Source: Salinibacter grassmerensis
GTDB taxonomy: Bacteria; Bacteroidota; Rhodothermia; Rhodothermales; Salinibacteraceae
DNA length: 64,000 nt
Direction of reading: 5' to 3'
Assembly (NCBI RefSeq): GCF_947077765.1
Contig: NZ_CAMTTF010000001.1
Coordinates: 346,818-410,817, forward strand
In this document: positions 17,885 to 24,826 of the stretch, piece after piece
How the letters are laid out: each line of letters opens with the position of its first letter
How positions within the stretch are numbered: the stretch's first letter is position 1
The notes under the pieces: generated by a model
Told to the model about the DNA's origin: nothing
What the model saw: the letters and a program-made list of their open reading frames with translations, nothing else
Databases searched by the model: none
Position numbers and translations under genes: made by a program

Positions 17885-19242
17885 TGCGAGATCGCATGTA
17901 GGGCCTGATCCAGATCCCATAGCAGGTCGTTGGTGTCTTCGAGTCCAATGGAAAGGCGAATCATTCCCGGCGAGAGGCCGCTCGACCGCATCTCCTCCTC
18001 GGAGAGCTGCTGGTGCGTCGTAGAGGCCGGGTGCAGCACCAAGCTCCGCGCATCGCCCACGTTGGCGAGGTGTGAGAAGAGCTGAAGGTTCTCGATGAAG
18101 GTCGTTCCCGCGGCGCGTGGGTCCTGCCCGTCGGGGCTTAGCTCAAAGGTGAAGATGGCGCCGGGGCCCTTGGGCAGGTACTTTTGGGCAAGGGCGTGGT
18201 ACGGATTGTCGGAGAGCCCGGGGTAGGCCACATTCTCGACGAGCGGATGTTCGTCGAGGTGCTTGGCCACGGCCTGGGCGTTGTCCACGTGCCGCTCCAT
18301 GCGGACAGAGAGGGTCTCCAGCCCCTGGATGAGTTGGAACGCGTTGAAGGGGGACATGCTGGCTCCGGTGTCGCGGAGTGTCTCGGCCCGGGCCTTCATG
18401 AGGTAGCCCTGGTGGCCGAACGTGTCCGGGAATCGGAGGCCGTGGTAGGAGTCCGAAGGCTCGGCCACCGTGTCGATGGTGGTAAAGTCGAACGAGCCTC
18501 CGTCCAGCACGACGCCCCCGATGGAGGTGCCGTGGCCGCCGATGAACTTGGTTGCGGACTGGACGACGAGCGACGCTCCCCAGTCGAGGGGGCGGCAGAG
18601 GTAGGGCGTCGCAAAGGTGTTGTCGATAAGGAGCGGGAGGCCGTGGGCGTCGGCCAGCTCCGCGAGCGGCTCAAAGTCCAACACGCTCCCCTGCGGATTA
18701 CCGATCGTCTCCCCGTAGAGCACCTTCGTGTCGTCCGTAATGGCCGCGTCCCACGCGTCCAGGTCGTTCGGCTCCACGAACGAGGCCTCGACGCTCAGCT
18801 TCTGAAACGTGTTCGTGAAGAGGGTGCGCGTGCCGCCGTAGAGGTGCGCGGAGGCCACGATCTCGTCGCCGGGCTCCAGCAGCGTCATCAGGGCCACGAG
18901 TTCGGCCGCCATCCCGCTGGCGGTTGCCACCGCCCCCACGGCGTTTGCAAGGGACGCGACCCGTTCCTCGAAGGCCGCCGTCGTCGGGTTGTTGATCCGG
19001 GTGTAGATGTTGCCGTACGCCTTCAGCTCAAAGAGCTGGGCGGCGTAGTTGGTGTCGTCAAAGACGTACGAGGTTGTCTGGTGGATGGGTACGGCCCGCG
19101 ATCCCGTCTCGGCGTCGGGGACGTGGCCGGCGTGGAGCATCCGGGTTTCGAATCCGAAGTCGCGTCCGGCCCCGGCAGCAGACGGGGCCCCGTTGGACGG
19201 AGGGGACGAGGAGGCGGGTGATGTGTCGGAATCGGGGGGCAT
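17881..19242 (-). CDS. metY: O-acetylhomoserine sulfhydrylase (MetY-type)
   Basis: A 453-residue PLP enzyme of the Cys/Met metabolism family. It is expected to make homocysteine from O-acetyl-homoserine and sulfide. The PLP lysine is K232 in SATKFIGGHG; other family segments are HQTTSYVF, YTRINNPTTAAFEERVA, ATASGMAAE, YGGTRTLF and GNPQGSVLD. Length and the long C-terminal domain fit MetY (about 430 residues) better than cystathionine gamma-synthase (about 380). The ATG at 19242 leaves an acidic Ser/Pro-rich tail of about 30 residues before the conserved core. It lies 104 bases behind the flavin reductase gene, in an apparent operon for sulfur scavenging, and could consume sulfide derived from the sulfite released upstream. 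Confidence 0.9.
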   Translation of the reverse strand: MPPDSDTSPASSSPPSNGAPSAAGAGRDFGFETRMLHAGHVPDAETGSRAVPIHQTTSYVFDDTNYAAQLFELKAYGNIYTRINNPTTAAFEERVASLANAVGAVATASGMAAELVALMTLLEPGDEIVASAHLYGGTRTLFTNTFQKLSVEASFVEPNDLDAWDAAITDDTKVLYGETIGNPQGSVLDFEPLAELADAHGLPLLIDNTFATPYLCRPLDWGASLVVQSATKFIGGHGTSIGGVVLDGGSFDFTTIDTVAEPSDSYHGLRFPDTFGHQGYLMKARAETLRDTGASMSPFNAFQLIQGLETLSVRMERHVDNAQAVAKHLDEHPLVENVAYPGLSDNPYHALAQKYLPKGPGAIFTFELSPDGQDPRAAGTTFIENLQLFSHLANVGDARSLVLHPASTTHQQLSEEEMRSSGLSPGMIRLSIGLEDTNDLLWDLDQALHAISQ

Positions 19243-19346
19243 TCGAGGATGGGAAGGTGATTGTAGGAATTTCAACGATGGGTGTCGGGGAGGCGCCCCG
19301 GCATTTCGCGACGGATGACAACATACGGCCCATTCCCCGTCGGGCT

Positions 19347-19868
19347 TCAACCGGTGGAGTGGGAGTCGGCAGGGGCACTCACGCTCCGATAGTCCTGGTC
19401 GTAGTACAGGAGCGGGCGGGCCTCGTCGCGCTCCTCCAGCTGAGTTACGCGGCCCACGACGATGTCGTGGTCCCCGGCCGCAAAGGCTTCGTGCCAGTGA
19501 CACTGGAGAACGGCCGGAGCTGATTCGAGGATGGGGGTTCCGTGCGTGTCGGTGTGGTACGTCACCGCTGCGAGCTGGTCGGGGCCGGACTGGTCCGGAA
19601 CGGCGAAGTGCTGGCAGAGCTCGGACTGCCGGTCGGCCAGCAGGTGGACGGCAAAATGGGAGGCCTTCGCCAGCACTGCGTGCATCTGGCTGTCCTTCTC
19701 GACGTTGAACGAAACGAGCGGAGGATCCAATGAGACGCTGGTGAGGGAGCCAATCGTGGCGCCGCGTGCCTCCGAGCGCCCCGCGGCGGTAACGACCGTC
19801 ACGGGGGATGGGACGCGCTGCATCACGCTGCGGAGGTCCTCACCGGCAATGGAAGGTCCTGTGGGCAT
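19347..19868 (-). CDS. Flavin reductase-like domain protein
   Basis: A 173-residue single-domain protein of the flavin reductase (FMN-binding split barrel) family. The pattern RVPSPVTVVTA, GATIGSLTSVSLDPPLVSFNV, FAVHLLADRQ and GDHDIVVGRV is typical of the small subunit that supplies reduced FMN to a two-component monooxygenase. It lies 72 bases downstream of an NAD(P)H-dependent FMN reductase gene and in the same operon as a predicted FMNH2-dependent dimethylsulfone monooxygenase, its likely client. Why the operon holds two different reductases is unclear; one might serve a second monooxygenase elsewhere. Confidence 0.87.
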   Translation of the reverse strand: MPTGPSIAGEDLRSVMQRVPSPVTVVTAAGRSEARGATIGSLTSVSLDPPLVSFNVEKDSQMHAVLAKASHFAVHLLADRQSELCQHFAVPDQSGPDQLAAVTYHTDTHGTPILESAPAVLQCHWHEAFAAGDHDIVVGRVTQLEERDEARPLLYYDQDYRSVSAPADSHSTG

Positions 19869-19940
19869 GTGGGGGGAAGAGGTTGTTGAGAGAGGGAAAA
19901 AGAACCTGTGGGGGACGGGCTTATCTTGTGGGGACGAGCA

Positions 19941-20534
19941 TTAAAACTGTGGGCCCAACTCCGACAGGGCACCGCTGTCCTCGATGGCCCGGTGCAGGTC
20001 GACCGTCGCCACGCCGAGGGTGCGGAGGCGCTCGCGTACCGTGTCGTCCGTCAGGGTGCGGTCGTCGCCGTAGTGGTCGCCGTGGACGTACGTGCCGCTG
20101 CCGACCAGGTGAGCGCCGAAGAAGGAAAGCACGGGGGCAAGCTCCTTCTCGACCGTGAGGTAATGGTGCGGGGTTGCCCCCGTCCCCACGAGTCCCGCGG
20201 CACTGTTTGCCAACGGGGCCACATCGGCCTGCCACATGCCACGGGGGATCATGTCGAACAAGTTTTTCAGAGTGCCCGCGTAGGAGGCCCGGTACACCGG
20301 GGTGCCGATGATGTAGGCCGAACCGTCGATGATGCGCTTTAGGGCCTCGGCCGTATCACCGGTGTAGTGTTCCAGCGACCGTCCGTCGGCAGGATCGAGG
20401 TCATACTCGGCCAGGTGAAGGACCTCCGTGTCCACCTCGCGCTCCGCCGCGGCGGCGTCCAGGGCCACCTCGACGGCAGCACGGGTGTTGGAGGGGGCGG
20501 AGAGGCTTCCGACAATGCCCAGGATGTCACTCAT
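19941..20534 (-). CDS. NAD(P)H-dependent FMN reductase (SsuE/MsuE-like)
   Basis: A 197-residue flavodoxin-fold reductase. The N-terminal phosphate-binding loop is GSLSAPSNTR, and the middle GTPVYRASYAGTLKNLFD is the flavin-binding signature of the SsuE/MsuE group, which reduces FMN for alkanesulfonate, methanesulfonate and dimethylsulfone monooxygenases. The ATG at 20534 sets the first strand at the usual distance from the N terminus. It follows the sfnG-like gene by 127 bases, a spacer that contains a stem-loop. Context and family agree on delivery of FMNH2 to the neighbouring monooxygenase. Confidence 0.9.
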   Translation of the reverse strand: MSDILGIVGSLSAPSNTRAAVEVALDAAAAEREVDTEVLHLAEYDLDPADGRSLEHYTGDTAEALKRIIDGSAYIIGTPVYRASYAGTLKNLFDMIPRGMWQADVAPLANSAAGLVGTGATPHHYLTVEKELAPVLSFFGAHLVGSGTYVHGDHYGDDRTLTDDTVRERLRTLGVATVDLHRAIEDSGALSELGPQF

Positions 20535-20594
20535 GAGATCGGGGTGGGTCGGGGGGGCAGAACGTTGTACGAAGCTGGCGCTGCGGTCCGTAAA

Positions 20595-20641
20595 GCGTGA
20601 TGCGGGAAGCGGGACCCGCAGATTCAGGTCCCCCCTCACGC
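20595..20641 (-). terminator. Stem-loop between sfnG-like and FMN reductase genes
   Basis: On the minus strand GCGTGA, then TGCGGG, pair with CCCGCA and TCACGC, giving two stacked 6-bp stems separated by a one-sided internal loop and followed by TTTACGG. It could be a partial terminator that lowers downstream expression or an RNA-stabilising processing site. The tail is too weak for a firm terminator call. Confidence 0.4.
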
Positions 20642-20661
20642 ATTACTCCTCACGCGCTGGT

Positions 20662-21747
20662 TTATGCCGGCACCGCCTCCTCCGGGCGATCCAGCGGCTC
20701 GGCCTCCCGCACGGCCGGGATGATCTCCTCCCCGAAGTGGGGAAGTTCATCCTCGTAGTGCAGGAAGCCGGTCAGGACGAGGTCCACCCCGATGGCGTCG
20801 AGCCGGCGGATGCGCTCCACGACTTGCTCCTTCGTCCCGATGAGGCCAGTGCGAAAGCCGTCGTTGTACTGGACGAGGTCTTCGAATTCGGAGTCGTCCC
20901 ACATGCCCTCGCCTTCGGGGGAGGCCTGTCCGGCCTGTTTGACCTGCTCCTTGAAGCCTTCGACCGCCTCCTCGGTGGCGTGCTCGATGATGTTTTCGAG
21001 CACCTGCTTGGCCTCGGCTTCCGTGTCGCGCACGATGACGAACGAGTTGACGCCGATTTTGGGCGGCTCGACGCCGAACTCGCGGGCGTACCCGTTCACG
21101 TCGTCGATGATGCCCTTCAGGTCTTCGAGGCTTCCGCCGTTGATGAAGAACCAGTCGGAGGCGCGGGCGGCCATGCGCCGGGCACGCTTCGAGTTGCCTC
21201 CCTGAAAGATGTCGGGGGGCGTCTCGGGCGTGGGCTCGCAGGGGGCCTCGTCGATCTGGTAGAAGCGCCCGTCGTAGCTGAAGAGGTCTTCGGTCCAGAG
21301 GCCTTTCAGGACCTCAATGAACTCTTCGCTGCGCTCGTAGCGTTCGTCGTGGGCGAGCCAGGGCTCGCCGAAGCGGGTATATTCGCCCTTGAACCAGCCG
21401 CTGACTACATTGAGGTGGAAGCGGCCGTTACTGATGTGGTCCGCCGTCGAGACAAAGTTGGCGATGGGCCCAGGCTTCCACTGGCCCGGGTGCACGGCCC
21501 CGATGAGACGCAGTTTCTCGGTGTGCGAGGCCAGTGCATTGGCGACCGAAAGGGCCTCCAGCTGCTTCTCAGCGTTGTAACTGCCAAAAAAGCGGGCCTG
21601 GGCGAGGGCGTATTCGAAGCCAATCTCTTCGGCCGTCTGCGCGATCTCTTTGTTAAAGGGCCATTTCCAGTCGGTCTTCATCGGCCAGTCGGTGATGACG
21701 AGGCCGCCGCTAACGTTGGGGACCCAGTACGCAAATGTGGTATCCAT
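20662..21747 (-). CDS. sfnG: FMNH2-dependent dimethylsulfone monooxygenase (SfnG-like)
   Basis: A 361-residue bacterial-luciferase-like TIM-barrel monooxygenase. FAYWVPNVSGGLV at the N terminus, the IVSGWFKGEF-type segment (here VVSGWFKGEYTRFGEPWL) and HDERYERSEEFI are the pattern I recall for SfnG, which oxidises dimethylsulfone to methanesulfinate, rather than SsuD or MsuD. This would let the cell recover sulfur from DMSO2, a breakdown product of marine dimethylsulfide. The ATG at 21747 is preferred: it starts the conserved core at once and has AAGGAG ten bases upstream. First gene of the sulfur operon, preceded by the Cys-peptide leader. Alkanesulfonate monooxygenase is the main alternative. 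Confidence 0.88.
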   Translation of the reverse strand: MDTTFAYWVPNVSGGLVITDWPMKTDWKWPFNKEIAQTAEEIGFEYALAQARFFGSYNAEKQLEALSVANALASHTEKLRLIGAVHPGQWKPGPIANFVSTADHISNGRFHLNVVSGWFKGEYTRFGEPWLAHDERYERSEEFIEVLKGLWTEDLFSYDGRFYQIDEAPCEPTPETPPDIFQGGNSKRARRMAARASDWFFINGGSLEDLKGIIDDVNGYAREFGVEPPKIGVNSFVIVRDTEAEAKQVLENIIEHATEEAVEGFKEQVKQAGQASPEGEGMWDDSEFEDLVQYNDGFRTGLIGTKEQVVERIRRLDAIGVDLVLTGFLHYEDELPHFGEEIIPAVREAEPLDRPEEAVPA

Positions 21748-21757
21748 GGTGTGAACG

Positions 21758-21810
21758 CTCCTTCGGGTAAGGGAATGCGGGTGGAAAGCGCCGCGCACCT
21801 GCCGAAGGAG
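21758..21810 (-). promoter_or_regulatory. Hairpin sequestering the sfnG ribosome binding site
   Basis: On the minus strand CTCCTTCGG (21810-21802) is perfectly complementary to CCGAAGGAG (21766-21758), which holds the AAGGAG ribosome binding site of sfnG; flanking GTGA and TTCAC can extend the helix. The 5' arm begins just after the U tract of the upstream terminator. The 5' arm (with its flank GTGACTCC) can instead pair with GGAGTAC, the top of the terminator's 3' arm. Switching function is inferred from complementarity. Confidence 0.5.
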
Positions 21811-21814
21811 TCAC

Positions 21815-21850
21815 AAAAAAAGCCTGTACTCCGGCGGCAGGAGCACAGGC
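21815..21850 (-). terminator. Intrinsic terminator in the sulfur-operon leader (attenuator)
   Basis: Minus-strand GCCTGTGCTCC pairs along its whole length with GGAGTACAGGC (ten Watson-Crick pairs and one G-U) around a 7-base loop, followed directly by seven T. This is a textbook Rho-independent terminator. It lies 33 bases after the stop of the Cys-rich leader peptide and 67 bases before sfnG, with no other gene ending between, so it is positioned to control read-through into the operon. Confidence 0.85.
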
Positions 21851-21883
21851 ATAAGCGTAGTAGAATGGGACGACGGTTACCTC

Positions 21884-21952
21884 TCACTCCACAGCGCGCA
21901 CGGGCTCCTCCGGGGGACACATACATGTGTCACCACAACACAGACACAGCAT
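21884..21952 (-). CDS. Cysteine-rich leader peptide of the sulfur operon
   Basis: A 22-codon ORF from ATG at 21952 to TGA. Its N terminus reads MLCLCCGDTCMC: Cys at positions 3, 5, 6, 10 and 12, all TGT. The remaining ten residues are PPEEPVRAVE. Five Cys codons in twelve are far beyond chance in an organism whose proteins are poor in Cys. It ends 33 bases before a strong intrinsic terminator and precedes a sulfur-acquisition operon, the arrangement of leader-peptide attenuation: scarcity of charged tRNA-Cys would stall ribosomes here. GGAGGAGC at codons 14-17 can pair with GCTCCTGCC of the terminator's 5' arm as an antiterminator. GACACA and TGTGTC within the Cys codons form another hairpin. 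No clear Shine-Dalgarno precedes it. The 262 bases upstream, to the lipoprotein gene, hold no gene I recognise. Confidence 0.75.
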   Translation of the reverse strand: MLCLCCGDTCMCPPEEPVRAVE

Positions 21953-22214
21953 GCCGTGGCGGCGGCTGCGCTGGATGGACGGAGAAAGCGTCTGCACGAA
22001 CAAGGGGGTTAGGGAGAGAAGACTTCGGTAACCACTCCCCTGAATATCACGAGGCCGAAAGATGTTGCGGTGTCGTGCCAGGGTTTGCCATCCTTATTTT
22101 CTTCTTAACACATGGGGCCGGACGTACACGCGGCGGATGATTTGGGGGTCCCGACGCGGCATCCATGACATTGCGGGGAGAGGACAGGGTTGCGAGTGTG
22201 TCCCTGCGCCGGAG

Positions 22215-22919
22215 TTAGGGGCGGTGGAGGCGCTGCAGTTGTGTGCCAACGTCGTCCACGAGCACGTCGAGGCCGCGGCCGAGCCGGGCAACAAGCCCCC
22301 CGTAGTCGTCCACGCGCCACTCCTCCGTTCGGTGATGGGCAGTCGCCTGGGCCAGCACCGTATCGACCTCTGGTTGGCGGATGGTCCACTGCACAGTCAT
22401 CTGAGTGTGGCCGTCCGGCGGCGGGGCATCGTCGTCGGCCTCTGGCTCGGGAGGACGCGGCCCGACGCCCTCGAAGCCGGAGACGTGCAGCTGCAAGAGG
22501 TAGTCAAATGTGGCTCCGCGCGGCCACGGCACCATCTCCACCGACCGGATCCCCGGACGAGCCTCCAGCGCACGGGCCACAGTGCGGCCGATGCCCTGGT
22601 CCAGGTCCTCCCCCCAGCGGTGAAACTCGGAAAACTCGATCGCATTGGGCCCGTGGCGCGTCACGATGCGCGTCTCGTCGAGGTAAGAGGCCAGGCGCGG
22701 GGCGCGCAGTCCAACCCGCAGGCCCATCGTGTCTGCGGACGGGGCCTGCGTCGCCACGGTATCCGGGGCGGACGCGGAATCGAGTAGATAGTAGGTGGCG
22801 TCGCTCTTGCGCGGCTCCAGCAGGCGCACGCACCCGGTCACGGAGAGCGCGACCAGGCCGGCGAGCGCGGCGCAGCACCCGAGCCGGCGGAGAAGGACCG
22901 AGGGGAAAGACACAGTCAT
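22215..22919 (-). CDS. ABC-transport auxiliary lipoprotein (PqiC/MCE-associated)
   Basis: A 234-residue predicted lipoprotein with a hydrophobic signal and lipobox LSVTGC. Its body resembles the ABC-type transport auxiliary lipoprotein family: YYLLDSAS near the start, then LRAPRLASYLDETRIV, WGEDLDQGIGRTVARAL, and a C-terminal region with TIRQPEVDTVLAQ. Such proteins (PqiC-like) partner MCE proteins in carrying lipids between inner and outer membranes. It lies four bases downstream of mlaD, so it is almost certainly co-translated with it and forms the last gene of the lipid-transport operon. It takes the place of the soluble carrier MlaC, which is not visible here. Confidence 0.85.
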   Translation of the reverse strand: MTVSFPSVLLRRLGCCAALAGLVALSVTGCVRLLEPRKSDATYYLLDSASAPDTVATQAPSADTMGLRVGLRAPRLASYLDETRIVTRHGPNAIEFSEFHRWGEDLDQGIGRTVARALEARPGIRSVEMVPWPRGATFDYLLQLHVSGFEGVGPRPPEPEADDDAPPPDGHTQMTVQWTIRQPEVDTVLAQATAHHRTEEWRVDDYGGLVARLGRGLDVLVDDVGTQLQRLHRP

Positions 22920-22923
22920 GCGA

Positions 22924-23958
22924 CTACTGCTGGTTTGAAGGAGGGGGCTCTTCGCGGCCGCGGAGGAACATGCTGGGGTTGCGCTCCAGGGACTGCACGA
23001 GCACCCGCAGGGCCTCCGTCGCCTCCGAGAGATTCGAGAGGGCCTCGTTCATCTGGTAGCCGACGCCGGAATCGGTGGAGAGGGTCTGATCCACTTCGTC
23101 CATCGTGCGGCGCATGCGCTTCAGGGTCGTGCGGAGCTGCCTGCTCGTCTTTTCGAGCTCGTCGGCCGTCGGCTCCACGCCCTGATCGAGCCGCTGAATC
23201 AGGGTCTGCGCGTCCTTGATGGTGGTCCGGAGCCGCTCGGTGGCCTTCGGCATGTCCTGCAGCGTGGTGCGCACCTCCTCGGACTCCACGACCTCCCGCA
23301 CCGACTCGATGGTGGCGAGGGCCGAGCGGTTGATCGCCTCGGCGTCGAGGGCCTCCAGCTTGTCGTTGGCGTTGACGAGGAACGTGACGAGGTTCTCGTT
23401 GATCTGCGTCACGTCGAACTGGCGCAGGTTCGTCACCAGCCCGGACGCGCCCTCGCCGAGCTTGGCCAGGGGGGAGAGCTCGGTCGGAATGGAGAGGCGG
23501 GAGGGCGGGCCCTGGGCGTAGACGGCCGAATCCGGGGTGGAGATGTACGTGAGCTCGACGTACAGCTTGCCGGTGACGATGCTTTCGAGCTGCAGCTGGG
23601 CCCGCAGTCCATCCTCGATCTGGTCGCGGAGCAGGGCCGGGTCGTCCAGGTCGAGGCGCGTTCCGGTGGTATCGGTCACAGGATCGAGGTTGATCGCGTA
23701 CTGTACCGGCACCTGAAACGTCTCGTTTTCGAGATCAACGCGCAGGTTGATATCCGTCACCTCGCCGATGGGCACGCCCTTGAACTTGACCGGGGCGCCC
23801 ACGTCGAGCCCGTTGACCGACTCGTCGAAGTAGCTGATGAACGTCGTCCGTCGCTCGAAGAACTGCCCGGAGCCGAAGGCCCCCACCCCCGCGACGGCCA
23901 GCACGAGGGCGCCGACGACGAAGAGGCCGATAAGGGTCGGGCTGACACGTTGGCTCAT
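22924..23958 (-). CDS. mlaD: MlaD/MCE-domain lipid transport protein
   Basis: A 344-residue MCE protein with one N-terminal membrane anchor (about residues 8-30) and one MCE domain (about 38-120: YFDESVNGLDVGAPVKFKGVPIGEV is spread over the start). The remaining two-thirds is helical and acidic, rich in heptads, as in MCE proteins that form a hexameric tunnel or needle across the periplasm. It would receive phospholipids from the MlaE/MlaF inner-membrane complex. It sits between mlaF (33 bases upstream) and the lipoprotein gene (4 bases downstream) in a four-gene operon. Direction of lipid transport is not deducible. Confidence 0.9.
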   Translation of the reverse strand: MSQRVSPTLIGLFVVGALVLAVAGVGAFGSGQFFERRTTFISYFDESVNGLDVGAPVKFKGVPIGEVTDINLRVDLENETFQVPVQYAINLDPVTDTTGTRLDLDDPALLRDQIEDGLRAQLQLESIVTGKLYVELTYISTPDSAVYAQGPPSRLSIPTELSPLAKLGEGASGLVTNLRQFDVTQINENLVTFLVNANDKLEALDAEAINRSALATIESVREVVESEEVRTTLQDMPKATERLRTTIKDAQTLIQRLDQGVEPTADELEKTSRQLRTTLKRMRRTMDEVDQTLSTDSGVGYQMNEALSNLSEATEALRVLVQSLERNPSMFLRGREEPPPSNQQ

Positions 23959-23991
23959 AGAACGGGTCGTCGAGCGGGCGAGGGCCCGGCA

Positions 23992-24753
23992 CTATTCGTT
24001 GTTGAGGGACCGAGTCAAGAACTGGTACACGCGCTCGTTGGGTGGGTTGCTTCGCAGGGCCTCAGGAGGCCCCAGGGCCGTCATGGTCTTGGTTTCGATG
24101 TCGAGGTAGAGCGCGCGGTCGGCGATGGTAAAAATGCTCTCGAGGTCGTGGCTCACCACCACGACGGTCGTGTCGAGGCTGTCGCGGAGCTGCAGGATGA
24201 GGTCGTCGAGGCGCCGAGCACTGATCGGGTCGAGGCCGGAGGTCGGCTCGTCGAAGAACAACAGGTCGGGATCGAGGGCGATGGCCCGGGCGAGGGCGGC
24301 CCGCTTCCGCATGCCCCCGCTGATTTCGTGGGGACGGAAGTCTTCGAAGCCCCGCAGGCCCACGAGGGCGAGCTTGAGCGACACGATCCGGTCGATGTCC
24401 GGGGCCGTGAGGGTCGTGTGCTCCTCGAGAGGGAGCGCCACGTTCTCGGCGAGCGTCATGGTGCTCCAGAGCGCGTCTGCCTGGTAGAGAATGCCCACCT
24501 CGCGGAGCATCGCCGCGCGTTCGTCCCCGCTCATGTCCCACAGGTCACGCCCCCCAATCCGAATCGTGCCCGCCGACGGGCGCATCTGGCCGAACAGGTG
24601 CTTGATCAGGGTGCTTTTGCCCGACCCGCTCCCGCCCATGATGGCAAAAACCTCGCCCGACTCCACCTCGAACGTGAGGTCCTTCATCACCACGAAGGAC
24701 CCGAAGGCAAGCACGAGGTCCTCGGCCGAAATGGCGGGGGGAGAGAAAGACAC
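23992..24753 (-). CDS. mlaF: ABC transporter ATP-binding protein, MlaF-like
   Basis: A 253-residue ATPase subunit of the lipid ABC transporter. Walker A is GGSGSGKST, the signature is ISGGMRKRAALARAIA and Walker B is LLFFDEPTSGLDP; SHD supplies the switch histidine. The variant ISGGMRKR, not LSGGQ, is characteristic of the Mla group. The GTG at 24753 is chosen as the start because earlier in-frame codons lie inside the mlaE stop region and its downstream spacer, and because the first strand (ISAEDLVLAFG) follows eleven residues later. It is 73 bases downstream of mlaE. Confidence 0.9.
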   Translation of the reverse strand: MSFSPPAISAEDLVLAFGSFVVMKDLTFEVESGEVFAIMGGSGSGKSTLIKHLFGQMRPSAGTIRIGGRDLWDMSGDERAAMLREVGILYQADALWSTMTLAENVALPLEEHTTLTAPDIDRIVSLKLALVGLRGFEDFRPHEISGGMRKRAALARAIALDPDLLFFDEPTSGLDPISARRLDDLILQLRDSLDTTVVVVSHDLESIFTIADRALYLDIETKTMTALGPPEALRSNPPNERVYQFLTRSLNNE

Positions 24754-24826
24754 GGCGAAGCAACGGATGCGAGCAGAAAGCCGGAAGGAGCGAGAGCGGG
24801 AGGACGGGCCCCGCCGCCCACGCGCG

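Noticed and set aside
19243-19346. A SAM riboswitch before the metY-like gene
   Set aside because: None of the conserved SAM-I or SAM-II blocks are present, and metY lies inside an operon whose leader carries the Cys peptide instead.
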